Positions 1 to 9,260 are shown, counted from the first letter of the stretch. The stretch is DNA of 64,000 bases from Enterococcus asini ATCC 700915 (GCF_000407365.1 NZ_ASVU01000002.1:248001-312000), one strand, 5' to 3'. The notes: generated by a model from the letters alone, not told the origin. Made by a program: numbers and translations.

Positions 1-974
1 AGGTGGATTTCCACTGGAATTTGCGTCAGCTCTTCAAAAAAGCGTTTGGCCGCCCATCCCGCATGACTACTGGTGCCACATGCCACGATGTATACTCGGT
101 CACTGGCGGCTAGTTCACTTACCAGTGCTGAGTCAATGTGAATCTCGCCGTCTGCTTGCCGGTATTCTTGGACTAGGCGACGCATTACAGCTGGTTGCTC
201 GTCGATTTCTTTTAACATGTAATAAGGGTAGGTACCTTTTTCGATGTCGCTTAAATCCAGCTGAGCTTGATAGGATTCTCGCTGTATACCGCGACCTGCC
301 GCGTCATAAATTGTAACGGAGTCATTGGTGACAATCACCATTTCCCCATCGGCAATTTCCAAAAATTCATGGGTTTGGTCAATCATGGCCATGGCATCAC
401 TACAAACGACATTGAAGCCGTCACCGATACCGATTAATAGGGGACTTTTGTTTTTTGCCACATAAATCACGGTGGGGTCTTTTACGTCCACTAAGGCAAA
501 AGCATAGGAGCCTTGAATCAGACTAAGAGCTTTTTTGAAAGCCTCTTTTGTGGACAGCTGTTCTTGAATCATCAGTGTTTCAATCAAGTGAACCACGATT
601 TCTGTATCGGTTTGTCCTTTTAAGACATCATTGGCTAAATAGGTTTGGTGTAAGTCGTCAAAGTTTTCGATGACACCGTTGTGGACTAAGACAAGGCGTC
701 CACTGGCTGAAGTGTGGGGATGGGCATTGACTTCGCTTGGTTTGCCATGGGTAGCCCAACGCGTATGACCAATACCAATCGTTCCTGTTACTTCCGGTGT
801 TAATTTGTCTGCCAAGTTTTGAATCCGACCTTGGGCTTTGACAAGGTGACTAGAAGTGCGATCGGCTACAAAGATCCCCGCGGAGTCATATCCCCGGTAT
901 TCCAAGCGTTCCAATCCTTGCAATAAGACGTTTTCTGCCTGTTGTTTTCCTACGATTCCTACAATTCCACACAT
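1..974 (-). CDS. glmS: Glutamine--fructose-6-phosphate aminotransferase (isomerizing), partial
   Basis: The gene reads leftward from an ATG at 974 and runs off the window start, so about 324 of the roughly 600 residues are present. The translation begins MCGIVGIVGK, the N-terminal nucleophile (Cys2) signature of class II glutamine amidotransferases, followed by an LEYRGYDSAGI motif typical of GlmS. The enzyme makes glucosamine-6-phosphate from fructose-6-phosphate and glutamine in the cytoplasm, the first committed step toward UDP-GlcNAc and peptidoglycan. The C-terminal SIS isomerase domains lie mainly outside the window. Expression is predicted to be controlled by the glmS ribozyme in its leader. 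Identification is secure from the N-terminus together with the ribozyme. Confidence 0.97.
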   Translation of the reverse strand, partial: MCGIVGIVGKQQAENVLLQGLERLEYRGYDSAGIFVADRTSSHLVKAQGRIQNLADKLTPEVTGTIGIGHTRWATHGKPSEVNAHPHTSASGRLVLVHNGVIENFDDLHQTYLANDVLKGQTDTEIVVHLIETLMIQEQLSTKEAFKKALSLIQGSYAFALVDVKDPTVIYVAKNKSPLLIGIGDGFNVVCSDAMAMIDQTHEFLEIADGEMVIVTNDSVTIYDAAGRGIQRESYQAQLDLSDIEKGTYPYYMLKEIDEQPAVMRRLVQEYRQADGEIHIDSALVSELAASDRVYIVACGTSSHAGWAAKRFFEELTQIPVEIH

Positions 975-1011
975 GTAAATAATCCTACTTTCTTGATTTC
1001 GATTTTTACTG

Positions 1012-1156
1012 TGTTTTTCCTGCGGCCCAAGTCTTTGTCTCACGCCTTCACAAGCGTGTTTTGCCTTGAGCTAAGGAGTGCAGTCCCCAGAGCCACCCGC
1101 CGAATCTTTCGATAAGCTCTCTCCTCGTCACCTGTCTTACAGGCCTGGCGCTATCC
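1012..1156 (-). ncRNA. glmS ribozyme (glucosamine-6-phosphate-activated self-cleaving leader)
   Basis: Read on the minus strand, the glmS leader contains the conserved glmS ribozyme core in order: AGCGCC at the cleavage site (1152-1147), GACGAGGA (1129-1122), TTATCGAA, and CGGCGGGTG (about 1102-1094), followed by a long 3' stem-loop region. By comparison with the Bacillus ribozyme, cleavage should fall between A1152 and G1151. Binding of GlcN6P triggers cleavage and mRNA decay, giving feedback repression of glmS. The 3' boundary is approximate. Confidence 0.95.
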
Positions 1157-1206
1157 GTAATGGTCTATCTATCCTCCCGAAATTTATTTTTGAAAAACAC
1201 ATGGAT

Positions 1207-1235
1207 ATTGTATCTTTTGTGAGTATTCGTGTCAA
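1207..1235 (-). promoter_or_regulatory. glmS promoter
   Basis: On the minus strand TTGACA (1235-1230) and TACAAT (1212-1207) are separated by exactly 17 bp, a near-consensus vegetative promoter about 50 nt upstream of the ribozyme cleavage site. Confidence 0.85.
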
Positions 1236-1239
1236 TGGA

Positions 1240-1460
1240 TAATCTATTTAAATGAAATTGGTATAGTAGTATTTAAGCAAGTGAAGCGTGTTGTGTTTCC
1301 TTTTTATGATTGGGAAAGCCTCGTGATTTCGTAATGAAAATGCTTACAATATTTTTTAGCGAGATCGCGATGAAAAGAAAACTTTTTTTCGTGTAGACCA
1401 ATTTTTTAGAGGGAAAAGAAACACTCTAGCGGGAACCCTCTTAGGAAAAATGCTGAAAAG
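1240..1460. other. Intergenic stretch with nothing recognised
   Basis: This lies between the divergent glmS promoter and the promoter of the 1539 gene. It is AT-rich, has no plausible gene on either strand, and holds only short imperfect inverted repeats (for example GAGGG/CCCTC around 1410-1437) without a T-run. Confidence 0.5.
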
Positions 1461-1464
1461 TATT

Positions 1465-1492
1465 TTGTTTCTGGATTTAAATAGGGTATCAT
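1465..1492 (+). promoter_or_regulatory. Promoter of the 1539 gene and sppA operon
   Basis: TTGTTT (1465-1470), a 16-bp spacer and TATCAT (1487-1492) precede the GGAGGA ribosome site at 1528. This is a plausible sigma-A promoter, assigned by eye. Confidence 0.5.
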
Positions 1493-1538
1493 TTCTAAGA
1501 GAGCTGTTTTTTAATGTCATTTATTTTGGAGGAAACAG

Positions 1539-1829
1539 ATGAATAACCAAGTACAAGCAATGAGTTTTAAAGAATTACAGTCCATCGTGGCGGCTTTAGC
1601 GAGTGATACCCGGATTACTCCGGAGACGAAAGTGTTTTTGGATACCGGTTGGGATAGTTTGCAAGAAATTTTGCCCGGCTCAGTCAAAGTAGCTACTGCT
1701 AAAACCTTTTCGGTACCGGATCCTTTAACCAATGAACGTTATCCTGGTTATGCCTTAGCAGAAAAAGCGGAGAAGTTTGAAGCAGACGAGGCAGAAGAAA
1801 CCGTGATCGTGATTGAAAATCTATACTAA
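1539..1829 (+). CDS. Small acidic protein of unknown function
   Basis: 96 residues from an ATG with a good GGAGGA site 6 nt upstream. I do not recognise a family. The protein is acidic, has no membrane segment, signal peptide or cysteines, and ends in a run of Glu and Asp followed by a hydrophobic VIVIENLY tail. It is followed 40 bp later by sppA and probably shares its transcript, but no function should be inferred from that. Its codon use matches its neighbours and it has its own start signals, so it is probably a real gene. Confidence 0.75.
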   Translation: MNNQVQAMSFKELQSIVAALASDTRITPETKVFLDTGWDSLQEILPGSVKVATAKTFSVPDPLTNERYPGYALAEKAEKFEADEAEETVIVIENLY

Positions 1830-1869
1830 TAGAAAAGTCGTGGCTGAAAAGTGACAGAGGGAGGACAAG

Positions 1870-2892
1870 ATGAATCAAAGAAGATGGGTGGCTTTAGCAA
1901 TCGCAGTGGGGTTGTTGCTATTTTCTGGTATTACACAGCGAGTCAACAATCAAGCCCAAGAAGAGCAACTAACGGGGATCAATGAATTATTATATGGAAG
2001 CAATGACTTGGAAAAGACGGTGGTAGAAGAGGGGAATAGCAATCAGCAAATCTTAAAACTCTCCGTGGAAGGAACGATTGCCGATAGTGGTTCCAGTAGT
2101 CTGTTTTCCAGTGACACATATGATCACCAACTTTTTCTAGAAGAATTAGAGGCGGCGGTTAGTGATCCAGAGATTAAGGGGATTCTTTTAGAAGTGAATT
2201 CTCCTGGGGGCGGGGTCTATGAAAGTGCAGAGATTGCCAAAAAGATGGCGGCAATCAAAGAAGCCGGGATTCCTGTTTATGTAAGTATGAAGCAAATGGC
2301 CGCAAGTGGTGGCTACTATATCTCGGCCGCTGCGGATAAGATTTTCGCCAGTGAAGAAACGGTAACTGGCTCAATCGGTGTGATCATGTCGGGGACGAAT
2401 TATGCAGGGCTGTTTGAAAAGCTCGGGATTGAAGACACAACGGTGAAAAGCGGTGCCTTAAAAGACATTGGCTCTAGCACCCGCGAACCCACAGAAGCCG
2501 ACAAAGAAGTCTTGCAAGCCTATGTGGACAGTGCCTTTGGTCGCTTCGTCAAAGTGGTAGCCAAAGGACGGCAAATGCCAGAAGAAACTGTGCGGAAATT
2601 GGCGGATGGCCGGATTTATGACGGTGCCCAAGCCAAAGAAAACGGCTTGGTAGATGAAATTGGCTTCCCGGAAGACGCTCTGGCGGCTTTAAAGACAGAA
2701 CAAGATTTATCCCAAGCACAAGTGGTGAGTTACCAAGTGAGTTCTACGGGCTTTGCTTCGTCTTGGCTCGGGGTAAAACTGGCGGAAGCGCAAGGCTTAA
2801 AACTCTCTGAAAGCAGCCGCTTAGTCAATTTAGTGGAATCTTTAGGGACTCCAGAGTCACCAAAACCACTCTACTATTATGGAGGGGAATAA
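1870..2892 (+). CDS. sppA: Signal peptide peptidase SppA (short, Gram-positive type)
   Basis: 340 residues, the usual size of the single-domain Gram-positive SppA. It has an N-terminal membrane anchor (residues about 6-20) with the protease domain outside. The S49 Ser/Lys dyad is visible: Ser146 in MAASGGYYIS and Lys198 in KSGALKDIGS. The EVNSPGGGV stretch (108-116) forms the substrate-binding strand. It degrades leftover signal peptides in the membrane; in Bacillus, SppA with its partner YteJ also contributes to lantibiotic resistance. The next gene encodes an RDD membrane protein, the same pairing as sppA-yteJ in Bacillus, so the two are probably co-transcribed. Confidence 0.95.
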   Translation: MNQRRWVALAIAVGLLLFSGITQRVNNQAQEEQLTGINELLYGSNDLEKTVVEEGNSNQQILKLSVEGTIADSGSSSLFSSDTYDHQLFLEELEAAVSDPEIKGILLEVNSPGGGVYESAEIAKKMAAIKEAGIPVYVSMKQMAASGGYYISAAADKIFASEETVTGSIGVIMSGTNYAGLFEKLGIEDTTVKSGALKDIGSSTREPTEADKEVLQAYVDSAFGRFVKVVAKGRQMPEETVRKLADGRIYDGAQAKENGLVDEIGFPEDALAALKTEQDLSQAQVVSYQVSSTGFASSWLGVKLAEAQGLKLSESSRLVNLVESLGTPESPKPLYYYGGE

Positions 2893-2893
2893 G

Positions 2894-3532
2894 ATGACAG
2901 AGCAGTGGAACCCAGATGAAGAACAACAATCTCAAACGATAGAACCTACAACAAAACCCAAAACTTTTTTAAATGAAAGAAAGGTCTTAGGGCGAAAAAA
3001 AGCCACGGATGAAGAACAACGGAAACTACGGAAAAAGTGGCGCCCTTATGAAGAACCGAAAGAAACTGAACCAGGCTTTCCTCGTTACTTTTATGCGGGA
3101 TTCTGGATGCGGAGTTTTGCTTTTTTGTTTGATTTGATCTGTATTGCTGCCATTCGCACCAGTACGCTGGGGTTGGTCTATCGTTTGGCCGGGCTAGTGG
3201 ACACGGGGGATTACTTTGGGTTGTACAATTTGTTTAGCATCGCCATTTACTTAGCGTATTTTACTGGTTTGACCCGCTTTAATCATGGGCAAACCCTAGG
3301 GAAAATGGTCTTTGGGTTGCGAGTTGTTTCCTTAAGTGAAAAAGAGCTGACTTGGACGACGATTCTTATGCGGGAAACGGTTTGCCGCTTTATTCTAATG
3401 GGCTTTCCGTGGATTGTGGGCTATTTACCTGCCGCATTTAGTAAAAACAAGCAACACTTGGGGGATTATTTTTGCGAGACTAGTGTGGTAACGATTAATC
3501 TGATCAAAGCCTTCAATCAAGAGTTGGTATAA
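2894..3532 (+). CDS. RDD-family membrane protein, probable YteJ homologue
   Basis: 212 residues. I chose ATG 2894 rather than an in-frame ATG at 2879 because the GGAGGGG ribosome site (2880-2886) sits between them. The charged, Glu/Lys-rich cytoplasmic N-terminus (about 65 residues) is followed by an RDD domain with three hydrophobic segments near residues 75-95, 115-135 and 170-190 and the usual GQTLGKMVFGLRVV loop. In Bacillus the RDD protein YteJ is encoded beside SppA and inhibits it. The immediate adjacency here supports the same role, but that is inference from family and position. Confidence 0.82.
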   Translation: MTEQWNPDEEQQSQTIEPTTKPKTFLNERKVLGRKKATDEEQRKLRKKWRPYEEPKETEPGFPRYFYAGFWMRSFAFLFDLICIAAIRTSTLGLVYRLAGLVDTGDYFGLYNLFSIAIYLAYFTGLTRFNHGQTLGKMVFGLRVVSLSEKELTWTTILMRETVCRFILMGFPWIVGYLPAAFSKNKQHLGDYFCETSVVTINLIKAFNQELV

Positions 3533-3562
3533 GTTTTCAAATCTGTAAAAGGGGTGAGCGCC

Positions 3563-4516
3563 ATGGGCCAAACCATTTTATTTCCCAGTGATCGGGAACG
3601 AGAAGAAAAACTTGGAAAAACAGCATGGGAAAAAGGGGATTATGGCAAAGCACAAAGTCATTTTGAGCGGGCCTATCAGGCTGTGCCGGATTACCAATTA
3701 AACCGCCAAATCGTTTCCTGTCTTGAAAAGCAAGGGGCATTTTATCGAGCATTGCAATTTGCAGAAGGATTTCAAGAGGAGTACGACCAAGATCCAGCAG
3801 GTTTTGACCAACTCTTTCATTTGTATTTGTTACATCAAGACTTCTTAATGGCGCGAAAGTACTTGTGCTTGGCGACTAGACGACCGGCACTGGCGGATTT
3901 TGATTTTGCTCAGGCCAAACAGGAGTTGAAACAACTGGAACAGGTTTTTGCTTTTTATGACCTGGAGTCCGTTCAGGAAAAACGCGAATACTTGTTGCAG
4001 GTCAATCGCAGCTTGTTTCCTGTGCCCCAAGGAAAGTGGGAGGAAGTCTTGGCTCGCTTGCCCTATGCTTCTTTTGTCAGCATCGCCAAAGAGGTTTTGG
4101 CGAAAGCGCGTAATCCCTATTTGCGCCCGCGCTTAGTGGAAGAACTTGTGAAGCTAGGCTATCAAGAAGAGTTGGTTATCCAGGATGTAAAAGGAGTGGC
4201 GCAGACTTGTTGCTTTAAAGACTTGCGCCTACCTTTGGAATTGCCGACGTTGCGTCAGATGTTGCAATACTTGGAAAAAGAGCATGGGCAAGAAGATCCG
4301 ATCCTTTTAGACAGTATTAAAGGAGAAGTGGAGGCTCATTTTGCTTTAGCGTATCCTTTTGCTCCACAGATAAAAGCCCCTTTGGAATGGGCGGAAAGTT
4401 ATTGGAAAGAGTATCAAGTAGCCTTAGGAAGCATCCCGGCGGAATCTTTAACCTCTTTTGCCGAGATTCAGCTGGCGAAACAAGACTTGCGTAACTTACT
4501 GCAAATCCAGCTCTAA
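3563..4516 (+). CDS. TPR-like repeat protein, function unknown
   Basis: 317 residues from ATG 3563. An in-frame GTG at 3554 lies inside the GGGGTG ribosome site and is less likely. The N-terminal 120 residues read as helical TPR-type repeats (KTAWEKGDYGKAQSHFERAY, then RALQFAEGF). The rest is alpha-helical, rich in Leu, Glu and Gln, without membrane segments, so it is probably cytoplasmic. Similar proteins occur in enterococci without a known role. The gene follows the RDD gene by 30 bp and may be the last gene of the sppA transcript. No catalytic motif is apparent. Confidence 0.7.
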   Translation: MGQTILFPSDREREEKLGKTAWEKGDYGKAQSHFERAYQAVPDYQLNRQIVSCLEKQGAFYRALQFAEGFQEEYDQDPAGFDQLFHLYLLHQDFLMARKYLCLATRRPALADFDFAQAKQELKQLEQVFAFYDLESVQEKREYLLQVNRSLFPVPQGKWEEVLARLPYASFVSIAKEVLAKARNPYLRPRLVEELVKLGYQEELVIQDVKGVAQTCCFKDLRLPLELPTLRQMLQYLEKEHGQEDPILLDSIKGEVEAHFALAYPFAPQIKAPLEWAESYWKEYQVALGSIPAESLTSFAEIQLAKQDLRNLLQIQL

Positions 4517-4560
4517 GAATGAAAAAAGCGCAAAAAAAGCCAGGTATCTCATCTAAAATG

Positions 4561-4589
4561 TTTACAATTTCCAGGCCTTAGTGTACTAT
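4561..4589 (+). promoter_or_regulatory. tig promoter
   Basis: TTTACA (4561-4566), 17-bp spacer, TACTAT (4584-4589). The upstream in-frame GTG at 4581 falls inside this promoter, which fixes the tig start at ATG 4650, behind a GGAGGG site. Confidence 0.8.
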
Positions 4590-4649
4590 TTAAAAGTATG
4601 TATTAAGCACATTCATATGAAAATTTTTTATTCACTCGGAGGGAAAAAC

Positions 4650-5933
4650 ATGACTGCAAAATGGGAAAAAACAGGCACCAACGATGGTGTGTTGACTTTT
4701 TCAATTCCACAAGTAGAAGTCCAAAAAGGTTTGACACAAGCCTTCAATAAAGTAAAAGGAAACTTGAACGTACCTGGCTTCCGTAAAGGAAAAGTAAGTC
4801 GTCAAGTCTTCAATAAAATGTACGGCGAAGCAGCTCTTTACGAAGATGCTTTGAACGCTGTTTTACCAGAAGCTTATGAAGCGGCTGTCAAAGAAGCAGG
4901 GATTGAACCTGTTTCCCAACCTCAAATCGATGTTGAAAGCATGGAAGCTGGCGAAGATTGGGTTATCAAAGCGGAAGTAACCGTAAAACCTGAAGTTAAA
5001 TTAGGTCAATACAAAGACCTAGAAGTTTCAAAACAAGACCGTGAAGTAACCGACGCTGACGTGGATGCACGTTTGGAACGGGAACAACAATCACAAGCTG
5101 AATTGGTTATCAAAGAAGACGCAGCCGCTGAAAATGGCGACACTGTCGTTATCGACTTTGAAGGATTCGTGGATGGCGTTGCATTTGAAGGCGGCAAAGG
5201 CGAAAACTATTCATTAGAATTAGGTTCCGGTTCATTCATTCCTGGCTTCGAAGATCAATTAGTTGGTCAAAAAGCAGACAGCAATGTTGACGTAACCGTA
5301 ACGTTCCCTGAAGACTATCAAGCAGAAGACTTGGCTGGTAAAGAAGCAGTCTTCAAAGTAGTCGTACACGAAGTTAAAGCAAAAGAATTGCCTGAATTGG
5401 ACGATGAATTTGCGAAAGACGTTGACGATACCGTTGAAACATTAGACGAATTAAAAGCAAAATACCGCAAAGAATTAGAAGAAACCAAAGAAAAAGCTGC
5501 GGAAGACGCTAAAGACGAAGAAGCAATCAAGAAAGCCGTAGCCAATGCGGAAATCGTTGAATTGCCACACGTAATGGTTCACGATGAAGTTCACCGTTCA
5601 ATGGACGAATTCTTGAACAATATGCAACGTCAAGGAATCTCTCCTGAAATGTACTACCAATTGACTGGTTCTACAGAAGAAGACTTGCACACTCAATTTG
5701 AAGGCGAAGCTGGCGAACGAGTGAAAACCAACTTGGTTATCGAAGCCATCGCTGCTGCTGAAAAAATCGATGCTTCTGAAGAAGAAATCGCTAATGAAAT
5801 CAAAGAATTGTCTGAAGCTTACAATATGCCAGTAGAACAAATCAAACGCGTCTTGACTGAAGACATGTTGAAACACGATATCGCAATGAAAAAAGCGGTA
5901 GAATTGATCACTGGCACTGCAGTCGAAAAATAA
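4650..5933 (+). CDS. tig: Trigger factor, ribosome-associated chaperone and prolyl isomerase
   Basis: 427 residues, the normal length. The N-terminal domain carries the ribosome-binding signature GFRKGKVSR (about residues 43-51). It is followed by an FKBP-type PPIase domain (about 150-245, with [10 protein letters not shown] and [12 protein letters not shown]) and a long helical C-terminal chaperone domain. It binds near the ribosome exit tunnel and shields nascent chains. It has its own strong promoter and terminator and is followed by clpX, the usual arrangement in Firmicutes. Codon choice is strongly biased to GAA, AAA and other preferred codons, as expected for an abundant protein. Confidence 0.98.
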   Translation: MTAKWEKTGTNDGVLTFSIPQVEVQKGLTQAFNKVKGNLNVPGFRKGKVSRQVFNKMYGEAALYEDALNAVLPEAYEAAVKEAGIEPVSQPQIDVESMEAGEDWVIKAEVTVKPEVKLGQYKDLEVSKQDREVTDADVDARLEREQQSQAELVIKEDAAAENGDTVVIDFEGFVDGVAFEGGKGENYSLELGSGSFIPGFEDQLVGQKADSNVDVTVTFPEDYQAEDLAGKEAVFKVVVHEVKAKELPELDDEFAKDVDDTVETLDELKAKYRKELEETKEKAAEDAKDEEAIKKAVANAEIVELPHVMVHDEVHRSMDEFLNNMQRQGISPEMYYQLTGSTEEDLHTQFEGEAGERVKTNLVIEAIAAAEKIDASEEEIANEIKELSEAYNMPVEQIKRVLTEDMLKHDIAMKKAVELITGTAVEK

Positions 5934-5946
5934 GACTTGTACAAAA

Positions 5947-5975
5947 GGCCTCTCCTTGTGAGGGGTCTTTTTTTG
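5947..5975 (+). terminator. tig terminator
   Basis: An 8-bp stem with two G-U pairs (5947-5954 with 5960-5967) and a 5-nt loop is followed by seven T residues. Confidence 0.8.
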
Positions 5976-6017
5976 TTTGTAGAAATTAAGGAACCCTTGT
6001 CACGTAAGGAAAGTCCT

Positions 6018-6045
6018 TTTGCTTTTTTTCGAACTGTGATATGAT
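6018..6045 (+). promoter_or_regulatory. clpX promoter
   Basis: TATGAT (6040-6045) with a T-rich TTTGCT/TTGCTT box 15-16 bp upstream, about 100 nt before the clpX start. The -35 is weak. No CtsR-type repeat is seen here, unlike clpB. Confidence 0.5.
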
Positions 6046-6148
6046 AGCTTAGACTATTCAGGTCAGATTCTGTCCACTCGTCACAGAGCATGGAAGAATT
6101 ACTAGCGAACTAGCACGACTGTGTAGTTCATTTCAAGGAGTGAAGACC

Positions 6149-7393
6149 ATGTATGATAATGCAAACGGAAACGACGCTGTCCGTTGTTCCTTCTGTGGCA
6201 AAACCCAAGAAGAAGTCCGTAAGATCGTAGCAGGTCCTGGCGTATATATCTGTAACGAGTGTATCGATTTGTGCAAAGAAATCATCGACGAACAGATTTA
6301 CGAAGACGCTGCCCGTGAGTTCTTGGATGTCCCAAGACCACAAGAAATCTTAGAAATCTTAAACGAGTATGTAATTGGTCAAGGTCGGGCGAAAAAAGCA
6401 TTGGCCGTAGCCGTGTACAACCATTACAAACGTGTCAATGCTGAAACCACGGAAGACGACGTGGAATTGCAAAAGAGTAATATTTGCCTAATCGGGCCAA
6501 CTGGTTCCGGTAAAACCTTCTTAGCCCAAACGTTGGCTCGGTCATTGAACGTGCCATTCGCCATTGCGGATGCTACAAGCTTGACGGAAGCCGGCTATGT
6601 AGGGGAAGACGTGGAAAATATCCTCTTGAAACTCTTGCAAGCTGCGGACTACAATGTGGAACGGGCGGAAAAAGGGATTATTTACATCGATGAAATCGAT
6701 AAAATTGCCCGTAAGAGTGAAAATGTCTCCATTACCCGGGATGTTTCCGGGGAAGGGGTCCAACAAGCTCTGTTGAAGATTTTGGAAGGAACGGAAGCGA
6801 GTGTGCCACCTCAAGGGGGACGGAAGCATCCGCACCAAGAAATGATCCAAATCGATACTACCAACATCCTCTTTATCGTCGGCGGCGCCTTTGATGGCAT
6901 CGAAACCATCGTGAAGAACCGCATGGGAGAAAAGACGATTGGTTTTGGTACCGACAACAAGAAATTTGCAGAAGGGGAAAGTGTGATGCAACATATTATC
7001 CCAGAAGACTTGTTGAAATTCGGTTTGATTCCGGAATTTATCGGCCGCTTGCCAATTATGGCAGCTTTGGATAAATTGACCAATGAAGACTTAGTTCGGA
7101 TTTTGACAGAACCAAAGAATGCTTTGGTGAAACAATATACCAAACTCTTGTCCTTAGATGATACGGAATTGGAATTCGAACCAGCAGCTTTGAAGGCGAT
7201 TGCCGACTTGGCTATTGCTCGCAATACCGGAGCACGGGGCTTGCGTTCCATCATTGAAGACATCATGTTGGATATCATGTTTGATGTACCTTCTGATGAA
7301 ACCATCGAAAAAGTCATCGTGACCAAAGAAGCGGTGACCGATGGGGCGAAACCTAAAATCGTTTACGGCAATTCTGAAAAGAAAGCCGGCTAA
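6149..7393 (+). CDS. clpX: ATP-dependent Clp protease ATP-binding subunit ClpX
   Basis: 414 residues from ATG 6149, with AAGGAG just upstream; the GTG at 6140 overlaps the ribosome site. The N-terminal zinc domain has Cys13, Cys16, Cys35 and Cys38. The AAA+ module shows Walker A GPTGSGKT (116-123), Walker [11 protein letters not shown] and sensor motifs ending in [10 protein letters not shown]. ClpX hexamers unfold tagged proteins and feed them to ClpP, which is not in this window. The gene sits between tig and ysxC, the standard order. A strong hairpin after the stop suggests that most clpX mRNA ends before ysxC. Confidence 0.98.
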   Translation: MYDNANGNDAVRCSFCGKTQEEVRKIVAGPGVYICNECIDLCKEIIDEQIYEDAAREFLDVPRPQEILEILNEYVIGQGRAKKALAVAVYNHYKRVNAETTEDDVELQKSNICLIGPTGSGKTFLAQTLARSLNVPFAIADATSLTEAGYVGEDVENILLKLLQAADYNVERAEKGIIYIDEIDKIARKSENVSITRDVSGEGVQQALLKILEGTEASVPPQGGRKHPHQEMIQIDTTNILFIVGGAFDGIETIVKNRMGEKTIGFGTDNKKFAEGESVMQHIIPEDLLKFGLIPEFIGRLPIMAALDKLTNEDLVRILTEPKNALVKQYTKLLSLDDTELEFEPAALKAIADLAIARNTGARGLRSIIEDIMLDIMFDVPSDETIEKVIVTKEAVTDGAKPKIVYGNSEKKAG

Positions 7394-7405
7394 TTGAGCA
7401 AGCGA

Positions 7406-7441
7406 CAGGATACAAGTCCGCTGATTTGTATCCTGTTTTTT
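7406..7441 (+). terminator. Terminator between clpX and ysxC
   Basis: Perfect 10-bp stem CAGGATACAA/TTGTATCCTG (7406-7415 with 7426-7435) and a T-run. It lies 31 bp upstream of the ysxC start, so ysxC is expressed by read-through or from a promoter I could not identify. Confidence 0.85.
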
Positions 7442-7471
7442 ATGACAACAATCATTGAAAGGAGTGAGCCG

Positions 7472-8059
7472 ATGAAAGTTCACAATGCAGAAATCGTCAT
7501 TAGTGCGGTCTCTCCTGCGCAATACCCAGAAAGCCAATTACCAGAAATCGCTTTGGCGGGACGCTCCAATGTGGGGAAGTCCTCTTTTATCAATACGTTG
7601 ATTGATCGCCGGAAATTGGCACGGATTTCTTCCAAACCGGGAAAAACCCAAACGCTGAACTTTTACTTGATTGAAAATAGTCTTTACTTTGTGGATGTGC
7701 CGGGCTACGGCTATGCAAAAGTTTCCAAGACGGAACGGGCAAAGTGGGGGAAGATGATCGAAACCTACTTGACCCAAAGAGAGCAGTTGAAAGCCGTGGT
7801 CTCTTTGGTAGACTTGCGTCATCCCCCGACAAAAGACGATATTCAGATGTATCAGTTTTTGAAGTATTACGGATTGCCGGTGATTTTGGTGGCGACTAAG
7901 GCGGATAAAATCCCCCGAGGTAAGTGGAACAAGCATGAAGCGGTGATCAAACGGGAGCTGGACTTCGATCCTAGCGATACCTTTATCATCTTTTCTTCCG
8001 TGACCAAAGAAGGTAAGGAAAAAGCTTGGGCCAGTATCGAAGCCGCCGTGGCGGAATAA
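7472..8059 (+). CDS. ysxC: Ribosome biogenesis GTPase YsxC/EngB
   Basis: 195 residues, the usual size. ATG 7472 has GGAGTG upstream; the longer open frame from 7394 runs through the clpX terminator and is not used. GTPase motifs: G1 GRSNVGKS (30-37), G3 DVPGYG (75-80), and G4 TKADK in the C-terminal half. This essential GTPase acts in assembly of the 50S ribosomal subunit. Position directly after clpX is conserved in Firmicutes. Confidence 0.97.
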   Translation: MKVHNAEIVISAVSPAQYPESQLPEIALAGRSNVGKSSFINTLIDRRKLARISSKPGKTQTLNFYLIENSLYFVDVPGYGYAKVSKTERAKWGKMIETYLTQREQLKAVVSLVDLRHPPTKDDIQMYQFLKYYGLPVILVATKADKIPRGKWNKHEAVIKRELDFDPSDTFIIFSSVTKEGKEKAWASIEAAVAE

Positions 8060-8073
8060 TTTTATACTTTACA

Positions 8074-8106
8074 AGAGACAGCCAGTTTGGTTGTCTCTTT
8101 TTTTTG
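8074..8106 (+). terminator. ysxC terminator
   Basis: A 10-bp stem AGAGACAGCC/GGTTGTCTCT with one G-U pair, followed by about ten T residues. Confidence 0.85.
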
Positions 8107-8139
8107 TGATGATTAGCTGGCATTGTTTGCTCAGAGAGT

Positions 8140-8167
8140 TTGCGTCTTTTCCTTCCTGTGTTACACT
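8140..8167 (+). promoter_or_regulatory. Promoter of the UPF0223-suhB pair
   Basis: TTGCGT (8140-8145), 16-bp spacer and TACACT (8162-8167), with an upstream TG that makes an extended -10. Confidence 0.65.
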
Positions 8168-8193
8168 GAGGAAGAATGTTTGAGGTGAGGAAA

Positions 8194-8493
8194 ATGCAAG
8201 AGTATCAATATCCCTTAGATTTGGATTGGAGCACCAGCGAGATGGTGGTGGTCATGAAGATGTGGGAAGTACTGGAAGCGGCCAATGAAGAAGGAGTCCA
8301 AGTAGCGGATTTCTTACAGGCCTACCAAAAATTTAAAGAAGTCGTCCCGGCGATTGGCGAAGAACGCCGGCTCGGTCGAGAATTTGAAAAAAGTTCCGGT
8401 TATTCCTTGTATCACACCGTAAAAGCGGTAAAAGAACAAGGAACAGGACGTTTTAAAATGGGTGGAGAAACCAAGAAAGGACGGAAAAAATGA
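8194..8493 (+). CDS. UPF0223 family protein (YktA-like)
   Basis: 99 residues from ATG 8194, directly after a GAGGTGAGG site; the in-frame ATG at 8176 lies upstream of that site. The start QYPLDLDWSTSEMV is the family signature of the small UPF0223 proteins (Bacillus YktA). The protein is soluble and mostly helical with a Lys/Arg-rich tail; its function is unknown. It overlaps the following suhB-type gene by 4 bp (ATGA), implying translational coupling. The same gene pair is adjacent in Bacillus (yktA/yktC region). Confidence 0.9.
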   Translation: MQEYQYPLDLDWSTSEMVVVMKMWEVLEAANEEGVQVADFLQAYQKFKEVVPAIGEERRLGREFEKSSGYSLYHTVKAVKEQGTGRFKMGGETKKGRKK

Positions 8494-9260
8494 ATCAGTT
8501 GGCAATTATCGAGGAAGTCAAGGGCTGGGTTTACGAAGCAGGAGAGAAAATCAAGGCGAGTTTTGACGATCAATTGGAAATCGACACGAAATCCGGACGC
8601 ACGGATCTCGTAACAGACATGGACAAAGCTACCCAAGATTTTTTGATTGAAAAAATCATGGCTTTTGATCCTAGCGCGAAAATTCTAGGAGAAGAAAATG
8701 GCCAAGACCACTTGCAAGACGTATCTGGTCGCGTGTTTATCATCGATCCAATCGACGGCACGATGAATTTCGTCTTGGAGCAAGAAAACTTCTGCATCAT
8801 GTTGGCCTTGTATGAAGACGGTGTGAGCCAATTGGGCTTCGTTTACAATGTTATGAAAGATGAGTTTCTCTATGGAGGCAAGGAAACCGGTGTCTTTTGC
8901 AATGGCAAACCGGTCACACCTCCCGTGAACAAGAGCTTGAGTGAAGGCTTAGTAGGGATGAACCAAGTCATGTTCCAAAGAAATGACTGGCATACTCAAG
9001 AAATCGGCAAAATCGCCATGGGTGTGCGGATGACCGGTTGTGCTGGTTATGAATTAATCGATTTATCCTTGGGCCGGCGAGTAGCCTATATTTCTCGTTT
9101 GGCTCCTTGGGACTACGCACCAGGTGGGGTGCTGATTGAAGCGCTAGGCTTGACCATGTCTACCATTGACGGTCGGGCCCTTGGCTTGGAAGAACGGGAA
9201 ATATTTTTGGCGGGCACTCAAAAAGCTTATGATGAATGTTTAGAAATCGCCAACTCTTAA
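8490..9260 (+). CDS. Inositol monophosphatase family protein (SuhB/YktC-like)
   Basis: 256 residues. The metal-binding motifs of the lithium-sensitive phosphatase fold are present: GEEN (67-70), IDPIDGTMNF (85-94, with Asp86 and Asp89) and the C-terminal WDYAPGG. Such enzymes hydrolyse inositol-1-phosphate or related sugar phosphates and nucleotide phosphates with Mg2+; the true substrate in this organism cannot be told from sequence. It is translationally coupled to the UPF0223 gene. About 190 bp separate it from typA, which has its own promoter. Confidence 0.92.
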   Translation: MNQLAIIEEVKGWVYEAGEKIKASFDDQLEIDTKSGRTDLVTDMDKATQDFLIEKIMAFDPSAKILGEENGQDHLQDVSGRVFIIDPIDGTMNFVLEQENFCIMLALYEDGVSQLGFVYNVMKDEFLYGGKETGVFCNGKPVTPPVNKSLSEGLVGMNQVMFQRNDWHTQEIGKIAMGVRMTGCAGYELIDLSLGRRVAYISRLAPWDYAPGGVLIEALGLTMSTIDGRALGLEEREIFLAGTQKAYDECLEIANS

